The notes under the pieces are model-generated. The model was not told the origin of the DNA. It saw only the letters and a list, made by a program, of their open reading frames with translations, and searched no databases. Position numbers and translations under genes: made by a program. From Bacteroidota bacterium (GTDB taxonomy: Bacteria > Bacteroidota > Bacteroidia > Chitinophagales > Chitinophagaceae), in assembly GCA_014190475.1 (NCBI GenBank), contig BJGL01000011.1:1-46861 (forward strand): 46,861 nt of DNA. Direction: 5' to 3'. Within the stretch, counting starts at the first letter, position 1. Each line of letters opens with the position of its first letter. Below, piece after piece: positions 7,503-15,380 of this stretch.

Positions 7503-8363
7503 TCAGGTAAAAAGTTGTTGTGCAATTTTTGCACATTTTAAGAGTTGTGATGCATCTAGATTTGTTTTCATCTTTTGTTGAGAAAACCAATTGAACAGAT
7601 TGAGTGTGTCTAAGTTACCTACTCGTTCACTTCCCGTAAAAGGGCAACCGCCAAAACCGCCTAATGCACCATCAAATCGAAAACATCCTGCCTCAAATCC
7701 AGCTTTTACTTTTTGCTCCCAATTATTTTTATCGCCATGGAGATGAAGTCCAAGCTGTGCCTCGGGAAACGTTTTAAAAGCCAATGAGGTTAATTCGTAT
7801 ACCTGTTGGGGGGATGCAAGTCCAACCGTATCCGCGAGTGCAATAACGTTGGTCCCCAGTTTTAACTGGGATTCGATTTGATCAAGTACAATTTTGTGGC
7901 TGTATTCGTCCCCATAGGGGTTATTGAAAGCCATCGAAATGTATACAACCATTTCTTTTTGAGCAGCCTTACATAGATCTTTTATTTGCTTAACAGTTTC
8001 ATTCGATTCAGAGAGTGTCTGCCGTGTATTCTTTAATTGAAAAGTTGGCGATACGGAGTAGGGATATCCGAGCACGTCAATAGCATGATTGGATAGCGCC
8101 TCCGTTGCACCACGGATACCTGCAACAATTACTAAAAGCTTAGTAGCGCTACTACCGCGATTAAGACCCTTAATTACATCCGGGGTATCAGCCATTTGTG
8201 GCACCGCTTTCTTTGAAACAAAACTCCCAAAATCGAGCGTGTGAAAACCTACTTGTAATAGAGCATTGAAGTATTCAATTTTATTACTTGTGGGAATCAA
8301 TGAAACAAGACCTTGCATGGCATCCCTTGGACATTCCACTATTTGTAGATCTTGTCCTCTCAT
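7503..8363 (-). CDS. Hydroxymethylglutaryl-CoA lyase
   Basis: HMG-CoA lyase splits HMG-CoA into acetyl-CoA and acetoacetate at the end of leucine breakdown. The 286-residue protein has the DRE-TIM barrel features: IVECPRDAMQ with the catalytic Arg-Asp, the metal-binding HLH motif (LGLHLHGDKNN), IALADTVGLASP, and the flexible catalytic-Cys loop in GGFGGCPFTGSERVGN with the conserved following Asn. The Glu normally found before the TSF motif in animal and pseudomonad enzymes is an Asp here (TLDFGSFVS). As far as I recall this CPRDAMQ/DFGSF form is common in Bacteroidota. Its ATG overlaps the rlmB stop by four bases (8360-8363), so translation is probably coupled. Confidence 0.9.
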   Translation of the reverse strand: MRGQDLQIVECPRDAMQGLVSLIPTSNKIEYFNALLQVGFHTLDFGSFVSKKAVPQMADTPDVIKGLNRGSSATKLLVIVAGIRGATEALSNHAIDVLGYPYSVSPTFQLKNTRQTLSESNETVKQIKDLCKAAQKEMVVYISMAFNNPYGDEYSHKIVLDQIESQLKLGTNVIALADTVGLASPQQVYELTSLAFKTFPEAQLGLHLHGDKNNWEQKVKAGFEAGCFRFDGALGGFGGCPFTGSERVGNLDTLNLFNWFSQQKMKTNLDASQLLKCAKIAQQLFT

Positions 8364-9133
8364 AAACTCTTCATCCGCTGTTTCATGGCCTCATATAATA
8401 TGATACCGGCTGACACCGAAACGTTCAACGAATCAAAATCCCCACGCATGGGTATAAACACCGTAGCATCTGCTGCCTTGAGTAAGGCGGGGTAAATCCC
8501 CTTGTCCTCACTACCCAGTATGATACAAGAAGGGATCTCAAAATTTGCGTGAGGCAAAGGAGTATTAGCCTTCATTTGAGTAGCAAAAACCTGCACTCCG
8601 TTTAAATGCAGTGTATCTATAGCTTTTAATAATGAATCAACCCTACAAACTGCAATTTTTTCAAGTGCTCCAGCTGAGGTCAACACAGCATCTTCTTGCA
8701 AGGCCCCTACTCCCTTATCAGGGATAATGATTGCATCCACCCCTGTACAAAATGCAGTACGCGCAATCCCACCAATATTTCTTACGTCAGTTATTCCATC
8801 CAGCATCAAAAACAGAGGTACCCGGCCTGCTCCCACAACCCAATCAATCACCTCTTGCAAAGTCTGATATGTGATACGGGATTTCAATGCTACACATCCT
8901 TCATGATGACCAGCATTAAAAGCATCTAATTTGACAGGAGGTACTACCTGGACGGGAACAGTGACCAATGCAGCTGCCTTTTTTAACTGTAGCATTAATG
9001 CCGACGAAAGCGCGGTGCTAACGTAAATTCTATCTAATGATTCGCCCTGCTCCAGCGCTTGCAAAACAAGACGGGGACTCAGAATGAGTTTGTTCTTTTT
9101 TGGCCGAGCTTGTTTATTTCGGAATGATTTCAC
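8360..9133 (-). CDS. rlmB: 23S rRNA (guanosine-2'-O-)-methyltransferase RlmB / TrmH family
   Basis: This SPOUT-class enzyme 2'-O-methylates a guanosine, in RlmB G2251 of 23S rRNA in the peptidyl-transferase centre. The three SPOUT motifs are clear: LDGITDVRNIGGIARTA, CIILGSEDKGIYP and FIPMRGDFDSLNVSVSAGIIL. A short N-terminal substrate-binding domain (LVLQALEQGESLDRIYV) fits RlmB better than TrmH. The 257-residue length is normal. The start is a GTG at 9133: a TAA lies directly before it in frame and the next Met is far inside the domain. It begins only 12 nt after the metK terminator A-run, so some transcription must pass the terminator or start within it. Assignment to RlmB rather than another SpoU member is likely but not certain. 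Confidence 0.88.
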   Translation of the reverse strand: MKSFRNKQARPKKNKLILSPRLVLQALEQGESLDRIYVSTALSSALMLQLKKAAALVTVPVQVVPPVKLDAFNAGHHEGCVALKSRITYQTLQEVIDWVVGAGRVPLFLMLDGITDVRNIGGIARTAFCTGVDAIIIPDKGVGALQEDAVLTSAGALEKIAVCRVDSLLKAIDTLHLNGVQVFATQMKANTPLPHANFEIPSCIILGSEDKGIYPALLKAADATVFIPMRGDFDSLNVSVSAGIILYEAMKQRMKSL

Positions 9134-9147
9134 TTAGCAAAGAAAGG

Positions 9148-9182
9148 AAAAAAAAGACCCGCTGTGAAATCAGCGGGTCTTT
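9148..9182 (-). terminator. Intrinsic terminator of metK
   Basis: A perfect 12-bp stem (AAAGACCCGCTG at 9153-9164, CAGCGGGTCTTT at 9171-9182) with a 6-nt loop, followed on the minus strand by eight T (9155-9148). It begins 18 nt after the metK stop. On the plus strand there is a looser T-run too, but no plus-strand gene needs it. Confidence 0.92.
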
Positions 9183-9200
9183 GTATTTTTTTAATCCTAC

Positions 9201-10457
9201 TTATTTAAGCTGGAAGGCCTTTTTTACTTTACCTACGTAATCGAGTTTTTCCCAGGTAAATAACTCAACTTTTCTTTTAATCTGCTTTCCATTGGGGCCA
9301 TGAAATACCTTCTCTACCACAGCTGGTACACGTCCCATATGTCCATAGGCAGCAGTTTCAGCATACATAGGATTACGCAACTTTAAGCGCTGCTCAATAA
9401 AGTAAGGCCGCATGTCAAAGACCTGCTCCACGATTTTACCGATTTGTCCATCGGTTAGATTCACGTTTGCAGTTCCATAGGTATTAACGTTAATACTGGT
9501 GGGCTTAGCAACACCGATCGCGTAAGAAACTTGTACCAGTACTTCATCCGCCACACCTGCAGCCACCAAATTCTTTGCAATATGTCTTGTTGCATAAGCT
9601 GCAGAACGATCCACTTTTGAGGGATCTTTTCCACTGAATGCACCACCGCCATGGGCTCCCTTTCCACCGTAAGTATCTACAATAATTTTACGACCTGTCA
9701 GCCCGGTATCACCATGCGGCCCACCAATCACAAATTTTCCAGTAGGGTTAATGTGGTATTTGATATCATCATTGAAAAGCTTCGCATATTTTTTATACTT
9801 GCTCTTGATACGTGGGATCAAGATGTTGATCACATCATTTTTAATACGCGCCAGCATCTTTGCCTCTGCATCAAAATCATCATGCTGTGTGGAGATAACA
9901 ATCGCATCGATACGCACCGGCTTGTTGTTGTCATCATATTCTAAGGTTACCTGACTTTTGGCATCAGGGCGGAGATAAGGCATCTTAGAGTTCTTCTCTC
10001 TTCTGATGGCAGCTAATTCGATCAATAAATTATGGGCAAGATCAAGTGCCAATGGCATATAATGCTCTGTTTCGTTGGTTGCATAACCAAACATCATTCC
10101 CTGATCGCCAGCACCTTGCTCTTCTTTCTTTTTCCGATCTACACCCTGGTTAATATCCGCAGATTGCTCATGTATAGCAGATAAGATACCGCAACTGTTC
10201 GCCTCAAACATATACTCACTCTTCGTGTATCCTATTTTACGAATTACACCACGAGCAATTTCCTGCACATCCAAATAAGCCTTAGACTTAACTTCCCCAG
10301 CAAGTACAACCTGTCCAGTTGTAACTAATGTTTCACAAGCAACTTTTGATTGCGGATCAAAGGCAAGAAAATTATCAATTAAAGCATCAGAAATTTGGTC
10401 TGCCACTTTATCAGGATGTCCTTCACTGACAGACTCAGACGTAAAAAGATAGGGCAT
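9201..10457 (-). CDS. metK: S-adenosylmethionine synthetase
   Basis: MetK makes S-adenosylmethionine from ATP and methionine. The 418-residue protein starts [20 protein letters not shown], with the ATP/metal His-Pro-Asp-Lys of the family. Further signatures are [19 protein letters not shown] (methionine/ATP-binding), the phosphate-binding [20 protein letters not shown] and [19 protein letters not shown]. It is longer than the 384-residue E. coli enzyme because of insertions in the central domain, as in other Bacteroidota (recall). The ATG at 10457 is clear. A -7 element is 20 nt upstream and a strong terminator follows, so it is probably its own transcription unit. SAM feeds the methyltransferases in the window (prmA, rlmB, 21885-22670). 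Confidence 0.98.
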   Translation of the reverse strand: MPYLFTSESVSEGHPDKVADQISDALIDNFLAFDPQSKVACETLVTTGQVVLAGEVKSKAYLDVQEIARGVIRKIGYTKSEYMFEANSCGILSAIHEQSADINQGVDRKKKEEQGAGDQGMMFGYATNETEHYMPLALDLAHNLLIELAAIRREKNSKMPYLRPDAKSQVTLEYDDNNKPVRIDAIVISTQHDDFDAEAKMLARIKNDVINILIPRIKSKYKKYAKLFNDDIKYHINPTGKFVIGGPHGDTGLTGRKIIVDTYGGKGAHGGGAFSGKDPSKVDRSAAYATRHIAKNLVAAGVADEVLVQVSYAIGVAKPTSINVNTYGTANVNLTDGQIGKIVEQVFDMRPYFIEQRLKLRNPMYAETAAYGHMGRVPAVVEKVFHGPNGKQIKRKVELFTWEKLDYVGKVKKAFQLK

Positions 10458-10477
10458 GGATTATTGGTTTAGGCCCA

Positions 10478-10485
10478 CAAAGATA
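10478..10485 (-). promoter_or_regulatory. Predicted -7 element of metK
   Basis: TATCTTTG on the minus strand matches TAnnTTTG and ends 20 nt before the metK ATG. No convincing -33 TTTG is seen at the right spacing. Confidence 0.35.
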
Positions 10486-10506
10486 AGAGGAGTAAAGATT
10501 GAATAA

Positions 10507-11943
10507 TTATGGCTTCGAATAAATTATACGAAGTCTTAATCGCTTGGAAGGATTCAAATAGTTACCACCTGCAAAAACTGCCCTTCCATAGGCAACCAAG
10601 TCATTCACATAAACGGCACCCCAATAACGGTATAGTGGCGAAAAAAGGTTGGTTCGGCCCGGCGCATATACCCGAAGTTTGAAATTGGAAGAGTCGTTCG
10701 TTACAATTTTCTGAACATAGCGGGTTATATCAAATCGATAAGTACTATCTCCTAATAAATTACCTCCAAACCGACCATTATCATAAGCAAAAGAGCCATA
10801 ATTATCACGGATACCCATATCTAGGTCGAAAGTCAAGGCAGTATCCCCTCTTGTATTCACCCGATCAAGTAATAGGCGCTGGGGAAACACAAAGGCCGAT
10901 TGTTGAGGCGTTGGTAAAGGAGTTAAGATTAGTTCCGCCTTGTGCACAATAACATTACTAAGCGTGTCTAAACCAGGGATATTGATTGTTGCATACGAGC
11001 CGGGTGTAGAGGCAATGAAAACCTTATCATCTCGAGTCTGATTATTAGCTAGGTAAGTTGCCCAATCGCCCCCCGGTGTACGCTTGACGAGATTGGCTTG
11101 CGTAGTTTTACTATGGAAAAATTCGGTAAAGGTGGTATCCAGGCTTCCATTTTTTCTAACTCGATAATACACAATCAACTTTGTATTGGCATCGGTAGGA
11201 TTAATATAGGTAAGTCCATTTCCAAGTGGATCGGCTTTGATAGCAAATCCACGAAATAATTTCTTGAATAAAGAATCACTCCTATAGCCACCATTAGCCG
11301 TAGCACTGGTATCGTAGTTGGTTAATCGTACTCCAAAAGCATTATTCAACGGGATACGCATCACATTCACCAGTTTGGTGGTATCCCGTCTGCGAATAAC
11401 TGTAACAGTATCTTTTAATCGTTTAAGCGAATATGTTTTGCTACCCAACTCGAGGGGACTTACTGCAAAATCAGGATGATCATAGCGAAAAAGAGTAGTA
11501 TCGGTAAACCCTGCTTGTTGGGAAATTTCAAATATGCGAAGACGAGAGGTGGAGTTAGTATCCCCATACACACCTTGATAAGATAAAGAAAGGATTACAG
11601 AATCAACGGCTACCAATGAATCCTTTTGATAAAAAGGATAAATCATTGTGTTGGGCGGGAGGATTGAAAAATAGCCATCCGCTTTTAGCTGTCCGAAAGC
11701 ATCATCTTGATTGATATATCCCAACGCCATCAAGTCTGTTGAGAGAACTTTGGTCGAATCGGGTAAAAGAAAATTGTCCGTTTCGGTAGATAAGACTGTC
11801 TCAAAAGTAGAAATATTATCTACGGGTGGAATTAATCCATTGCCTAAAGTAGTAGAATCATTGATTTTGGTACAGCCCTGCAAAACAGAAACAGCTAACA
11901 ACAAAATCAAAAGCAATGAAGAGTAGAATGTACGCAAATGCAT
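10507..11943 (-). CDS. DUF4270 family lipoprotein
   Basis: The 478-residue protein begins MHLRTFYSSLLLILLLAVSV and has a lipobox LQGC, so it is a lipoprotein, probably outer-membrane anchored. After it come features of Bacteroidota DUF4270 proteins: a short ST-rich linker, a domain with STDLMALGYINQDDAFG and DSVILSLSYQGVYGDT, and a C-terminal beta-rich half with VIVHKAELILTP and FDITRYVQKIV. The function of the family is not established. I start at the ATG at 11943, just past the stop of the upstream GT5 gene (11963); the ORF start at 11976 would overlap that gene and adds residues before a good signal peptide. The pair GT5-DUF4270 seems to be a conserved neighbourhood in this phylum (recall). 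Confidence 0.85.
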   Translation of the reverse strand: MHLRTFYSSLLLILLLAVSVLQGCTKINDSTTLGNGLIPPVDNISTFETVLSTETDNFLLPDSTKVLSTDLMALGYINQDDAFGQLKADGYFSILPPNTMIYPFYQKDSLVAVDSVILSLSYQGVYGDTNSTSRLRIFEISQQAGFTDTTLFRYDHPDFAVSPLELGSKTYSLKRLKDTVTVIRRRDTTKLVNVMRIPLNNAFGVRLTNYDTSATANGGYRSDSLFKKLFRGFAIKADPLGNGLTYINPTDANTKLIVYYRVRKNGSLDTTFTEFFHSKTTQANLVKRTPGGDWATYLANNQTRDDKVFIASTPGSYATINIPGLDTLSNVIVHKAELILTPLPTPQQSAFVFPQRLLLDRVNTRGDTALTFDLDMGIRDNYGSFAYDNGRFGGNLLGDSTYRFDITRYVQKIVTNDSSNFKLRVYAPGRTNLFSPLYRYWGAVYVNDLVAYGRAVFAGGNYLNPSKRLRLRIIYSKP

Positions 11944-11962
11944 TAGTAATGGGTATTGAGAT

Positions 11963-12778
11963 TTACTTGGACGCAAGGTCGGTGTACAGTTGTAAATACT
12001 CTGTTAAATCCCCTTCATCATTATAAGGAAGGGTCTTTTTACCTCTCACCTTGGCAAACTCATCAGTCAATTTCTTTTCAATCTTTTCTGCACCAAAAGT
12101 AATGGCATCAGCAAAGCTGGCCCCACCCCGTTGTAAAGCTGTATTGGTACCTTCTTTAAAAACTTCTAGATCCTTGTCCTTTAAAGATGGATGAATCAAC
12201 GCTTTTTTTAAGAAACCTGCACCTAGCTTTTCTTTGAAGGTGTTCTGACCAATAGTATATATTACTTTACTGTGTGCAAAAACAGGTTCTTTTTTGTAGA
12301 GCGTCTTTAGATACGCTGGGATTAAACCAGTCATCCAGCCACTGCAGTGAATCAGGTCAGGGGGCCAACCAAACTTTTTGACAGTCTCCATAGCCCCTTT
12401 GCAAAAGAAGATGGTGCGCAAATCGTTATCATCAAACCATTTCTCGTTTTCATCATGAAAAACGAACTTGCGTCTGAAAAGTTCCTCATTATCCAAAAAG
12501 TAAACTTGTAAACGAGCGCTTGGAAGAGAAGCTACCTTAATTTGTAGCGGCAAGTCATCGTTATCAACTGAAACATTAATTCCGGATAAACGCACAACTT
12601 CATGCAACCGATGACGTCTTTCGTTAATAACACCAAAACGAGGCATAATACAACGAACCTCAAATTGACTATCGTTGGCCTTGATTGCCAGCTTATTGAC
12701 CATTTCTGCAAACTCGGTCAGCTCCAGATATGGAGACATCTCATTTGCAATGAACAGGATTCGTTTTTTTGCAGTCAT
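11963..12778 (-). CDS. Stand-alone GT5 N-terminal domain ('glycogen/starch synthase')
   Basis: The 271-residue protein matches only the N-terminal half of bacterial glycogen synthase: KRILFIANEMSPYLELTEFA at the N-terminus, VRCIMPRFGVIN, and DLIHCSGWMTGLIPAYLKT, which corresponds to the HDW-type segment. The C-terminal GT-B domain that binds the nucleotide sugar is absent; the protein ends at about the domain boundary with EYLQLYTDLASK. The N-terminal KxGG sugar-nucleotide motif is also gone: the aligned place reads LELTEFAEM. Classical glycogen synthesis is therefore unlikely. There is no frameshift scar and the codons look intact, so it seems a retained short protein rather than a pseudogene. 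It sits upstream of the DUF4270 lipoprotein and divergent from the flippase-like gene. Confidence 0.8.
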   Translation of the reverse strand: MTAKKRILFIANEMSPYLELTEFAEMVNKLAIKANDSQFEVRCIMPRFGVINERRHRLHEVVRLSGINVSVDNDDLPLQIKVASLPSARLQVYFLDNEELFRRKFVFHDENEKWFDDNDLRTIFFCKGAMETVKKFGWPPDLIHCSGWMTGLIPAYLKTLYKKEPVFAHSKVIYTIGQNTFKEKLGAGFLKKALIHPSLKDKDLEVFKEGTNTALQRGGASFADAITFGAEKIEKKLTDEFAKVRGKKTLPYNDEGDLTEYLQLYTDLASK

Positions 12779-12833
12779 AAGGTTTGCGAAGTTAGCAAAT
12801 TAATCGGTCAACCACACTAATTTGCAAGCTGAA

Positions 12834-13829
12834 ATGTCTAAACGTCTCATTACCACTGGCCTACAATACATCGCCTTTTTGGGGATTGGGTTGCTTTTTG
12901 CCTGGCTGTCATTGAGGGAATTGGATCAGGAAAAATGGACTCAAATGAAGGCTTCCATTCAACGTGCTGAACTTTGGTTGATCATACCCGTTTCACTTTT
13001 ATTAGTAATAAGCCACTATTTAAGAGGACTTCGCTGGAAACTTTTGATTGATCCTATGGGGCACGAAGTGAAACCAATGAATACTTTTTTAACGGTATTG
13101 ATCGGTTATCTGGTCAACCTGGGCGTGCCTCGTCTGGGTGAATTTATACGTTGTACCGCCCTTTCTCGTTATGAAAAAGTTGAAGTGGAGAAACTGGTGG
13201 GAACTGTTATTGTTGAGCGATTATTTGATGCAGTATGCTTACTGCTTGTTTTTGGTTTAACGCTTGGGCTCCAACCAGATTTATATGAAAATTTTAAAAG
13301 TGCAATAACAAAAACTTCGGTTCCTGCCACTACTGCCAATAATCAGTATGGTAGTTGGATTATACTTGGGTTATTGGTAATTGGCTTAGGCTGGGTAGTA
13401 TGGAAAAAGTTAAAAATTAAAGAGGTGATTCTGCAATTCATCACCATTGGGAAGCGCATACTAAATGGATTACTATCCGTTCAAAAGCTAAAAAAACCAA
13501 AAAGCTTTCTATTCTTAACAGCAGCAATTTGGATGTTGTACCTTCTTTCAGGCTATATCGGATTCATGGCCTTTGAAGCTACTCGTAGCTATGGATTAAC
13601 AGCGGCACTAACCATCCTTGCGGTGGGTAGCATTGGGATGATCATCGCACCAGGAGGAATTGGCGTGTATGCTTATCTGATTTTACACACGATGCAACGC
13701 TACGGACTTGATTACACCAATGCATTAGCGTTTGGCTGGATTCTTTGGCTTGTCCAGACTGCTGTGATCCTTTGCGGAGGAGTAATTAGCTTTGGTGTTC
13801 TACCCTGGCTGAATAGTCAAAAAAAATGA
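12834..13829 (+). CDS. Lysylphosphatidylglycerol synthase TM-region family protein
   Basis: A multi-spanning membrane protein of 331 residues with about eight hydrophobic segments, of the family that includes the flippase half of MprF (LPG_synthase_TM). The segment ISHYLRGLRWKLLIDPMG near the first loops and the motif LVNLGVPRLGEFIRC, followed by VIVERLFDAVCL, are characteristic. There is no attached aminoacyl-transferase domain, so it probably moves a lipid or lipid-linked substrate across the inner membrane; the substrate is unknown. I use the ATG at 12834 (MSKRLITTG) rather than the TTG at 12822. It is divergent from the GT5 gene and is followed after 18 nt by the aldehyde dehydrogenase. 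Confidence 0.85.
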   Translation: MSKRLITTGLQYIAFLGIGLLFAWLSLRELDQEKWTQMKASIQRAELWLIIPVSLLLVISHYLRGLRWKLLIDPMGHEVKPMNTFLTVLIGYLVNLGVPRLGEFIRCTALSRYEKVEVEKLVGTVIVERLFDAVCLLLVFGLTLGLQPDLYENFKSAITKTSVPATTANNQYGSWIILGLLVIGLGWVVWKKLKIKEVILQFITIGKRILNGLLSVQKLKKPKSFLFLTAAIWMLYLLSGYIGFMAFEATRSYGLTAALTILAVGSIGMIIAPGGIGVYAYLILHTMQRYGLDYTNALAFGWILWLVQTAVILCGGVISFGVLPWLNSQKK

Positions 13830-13847
13830 TTCAATAAAATTAATAGA

Positions 13848-15371
13848 ATGAATTTCTCAAACTGGTTTTCTTCCTCAATGCCCCATGCCGGTGTCAGCAC
13901 CGGACTTAACTGGATGGAGTCAGCGCTGGAACCTATTAGCTCGATTTCTCCGGTTAATGGCGAGAAAGTCGGAGCTGTTTTACCAGCTTCAAAATTGGAA
14001 TATGAAAAGGCCATACAGTCCGCTTTGAAAGCGTATCAAACATGGCGGCTGTTTCCCGCCCCAAAAAGAGGGGAAATTGTACGTCAGATTGGCGAGGCAA
14101 TTCGGCAAAACAAACAGCAACTAGGCGAACTGGTCTCTTTTGAAATGGGAAAAAGTTTACAAGAGGGTTTGGGTGAGGTACAAGAAATGATTGACATCTG
14201 TGATTTTGCGGTAGGCTTATCCAGACAATTACATGGCCTAACCATGCACAGCGAAAGACCTGGACATCGCATGTATGAGCAATATCATCCGCTTGGTGTA
14301 ATAGGTATCATCTCTGCATTTAATTTTCCAGTGGCCGTATGGAGTTGGAATGCGATGCTCGCATGGGTTTGCGGGGATGTGTGCGTGTGGAAACCATCCG
14401 AAAAAACTCCACTCTGCTCGATTGCCTGTCAAAAAATTGTAGCAGATGTACTTCAAAAAAATAATCTTCCAGAGGGTATTAGTGTTGTAATCAATGGAGG
14501 TCGTGAAGTGGGTGAATGGCTGACCGCAGACCCCCGTATACCATTAATTTCTGCCACTGGGTCTACCCGAATGGGGAAGCAGGTAGCTGCTACCGTAGGG
14601 GCACGACTGGGAAGAACGCTACTGGAATTAGGCGGAAACAATGCCATCATCATTACGGAAAATGCTGATCTCAACATAGCGATTCGTGGCGCTGTATTTG
14701 GTGCTGTAGGAACAGCGGGGCAACGTTGTACAACCACCCGAAGATTGATCATACACCATAGCATTTATGAAAAGGTAAAAGAAAAACTCATAGCAGCTTA
14801 CCAACAGATTAAAATTGGTAATCCATTAGACAGTCAAAATCATATGGGCCCATTAATTGATACGGATGCTGTGAAACAATATTTACAAACAATTGAACAC
14901 TGCAAAAAGGCAGGTGGACATTTTGTAGTAGAGGGAGGCGTGATTCAAGGGGAAGCTTTCAAAAGTGGGTGCTACGTTAAACCTTGTATTGCAGAAGTTC
15001 AGCATGATCTTTCCATTGTTCATCACGAAACATTCGCACCCATACTCTATTTAATCCGCTATGAAAATCTGGAAGAGGCCATAGCCATTCAGAATGAAGT
15101 GCCGCAAGGATTATCCTCCTCCATCATGACACTCAATATCAGAGAAGCAGAACAGTTCCTAAGTGTAGCAGGAAGCGATTGCGGTATCGCCAATGTTAAT
15201 ATTGGTACCAGTGGCGCTGAAATTGGAGGTGCTTTTGGTGGCGAAAAAGAAACTGGCGGAGGGCGAGAAAGCGGTAGTGACGCCTGGAAGATTTACATGA
15301 GAAGACAAACGAACACTATTAATTACAGCAAAGAGATCCCATTAGCACAAGGAATAAAATTTGATTTATAA
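13848..15371 (+). CDS. Aldehyde dehydrogenase, ALDH7 (aminoadipic semialdehyde) type
   Basis: NAD(P)-dependent aldehyde dehydrogenase of 507 residues. The catalytic Cys is C294 in GTAGQRCTTTRR and the general base is E260 in LLELGGNNA; the cofactor fold is marked by ISATGSTRMGKQ. The GGNNA, TAGQRCTTTRR and FGGEKETGGGRESGSDAW segments are typical of ALDH7 (antiquitin), which oxidises alpha-aminoadipic semialdehyde / piperideine-6-carboxylate in lysine breakdown. That substrate is inferred from family only; no other lysine-degradation gene is in the window. It follows the membrane-protein gene by 18 nt and is followed after 9 nt by the S8 peptidase, so the three may be cotranscribed. Confidence 0.92.
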   Translation: MNFSNWFSSSMPHAGVSTGLNWMESALEPISSISPVNGEKVGAVLPASKLEYEKAIQSALKAYQTWRLFPAPKRGEIVRQIGEAIRQNKQQLGELVSFEMGKSLQEGLGEVQEMIDICDFAVGLSRQLHGLTMHSERPGHRMYEQYHPLGVIGIISAFNFPVAVWSWNAMLAWVCGDVCVWKPSEKTPLCSIACQKIVADVLQKNNLPEGISVVINGGREVGEWLTADPRIPLISATGSTRMGKQVAATVGARLGRTLLELGGNNAIIITENADLNIAIRGAVFGAVGTAGQRCTTTRRLIIHHSIYEKVKEKLIAAYQQIKIGNPLDSQNHMGPLIDTDAVKQYLQTIEHCKKAGGHFVVEGGVIQGEAFKSGCYVKPCIAEVQHDLSIVHHETFAPILYLIRYENLEEAIAIQNEVPQGLSSSIMTLNIREAEQFLSVAGSDCGIANVNIGTSGAEIGGAFGGEKETGGGRESGSDAWKIYMRRQTNTINYSKEIPLAQGIKFDL

Positions 15372-15380
15372 AATTAAACC

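Noticed and set aside
7502-7534. 11-residue extension of the GSCFA protein
   Set aside because: It would overlap the upstream lyase gene; the ATG at 7501 is adjacent to that gene's stop.
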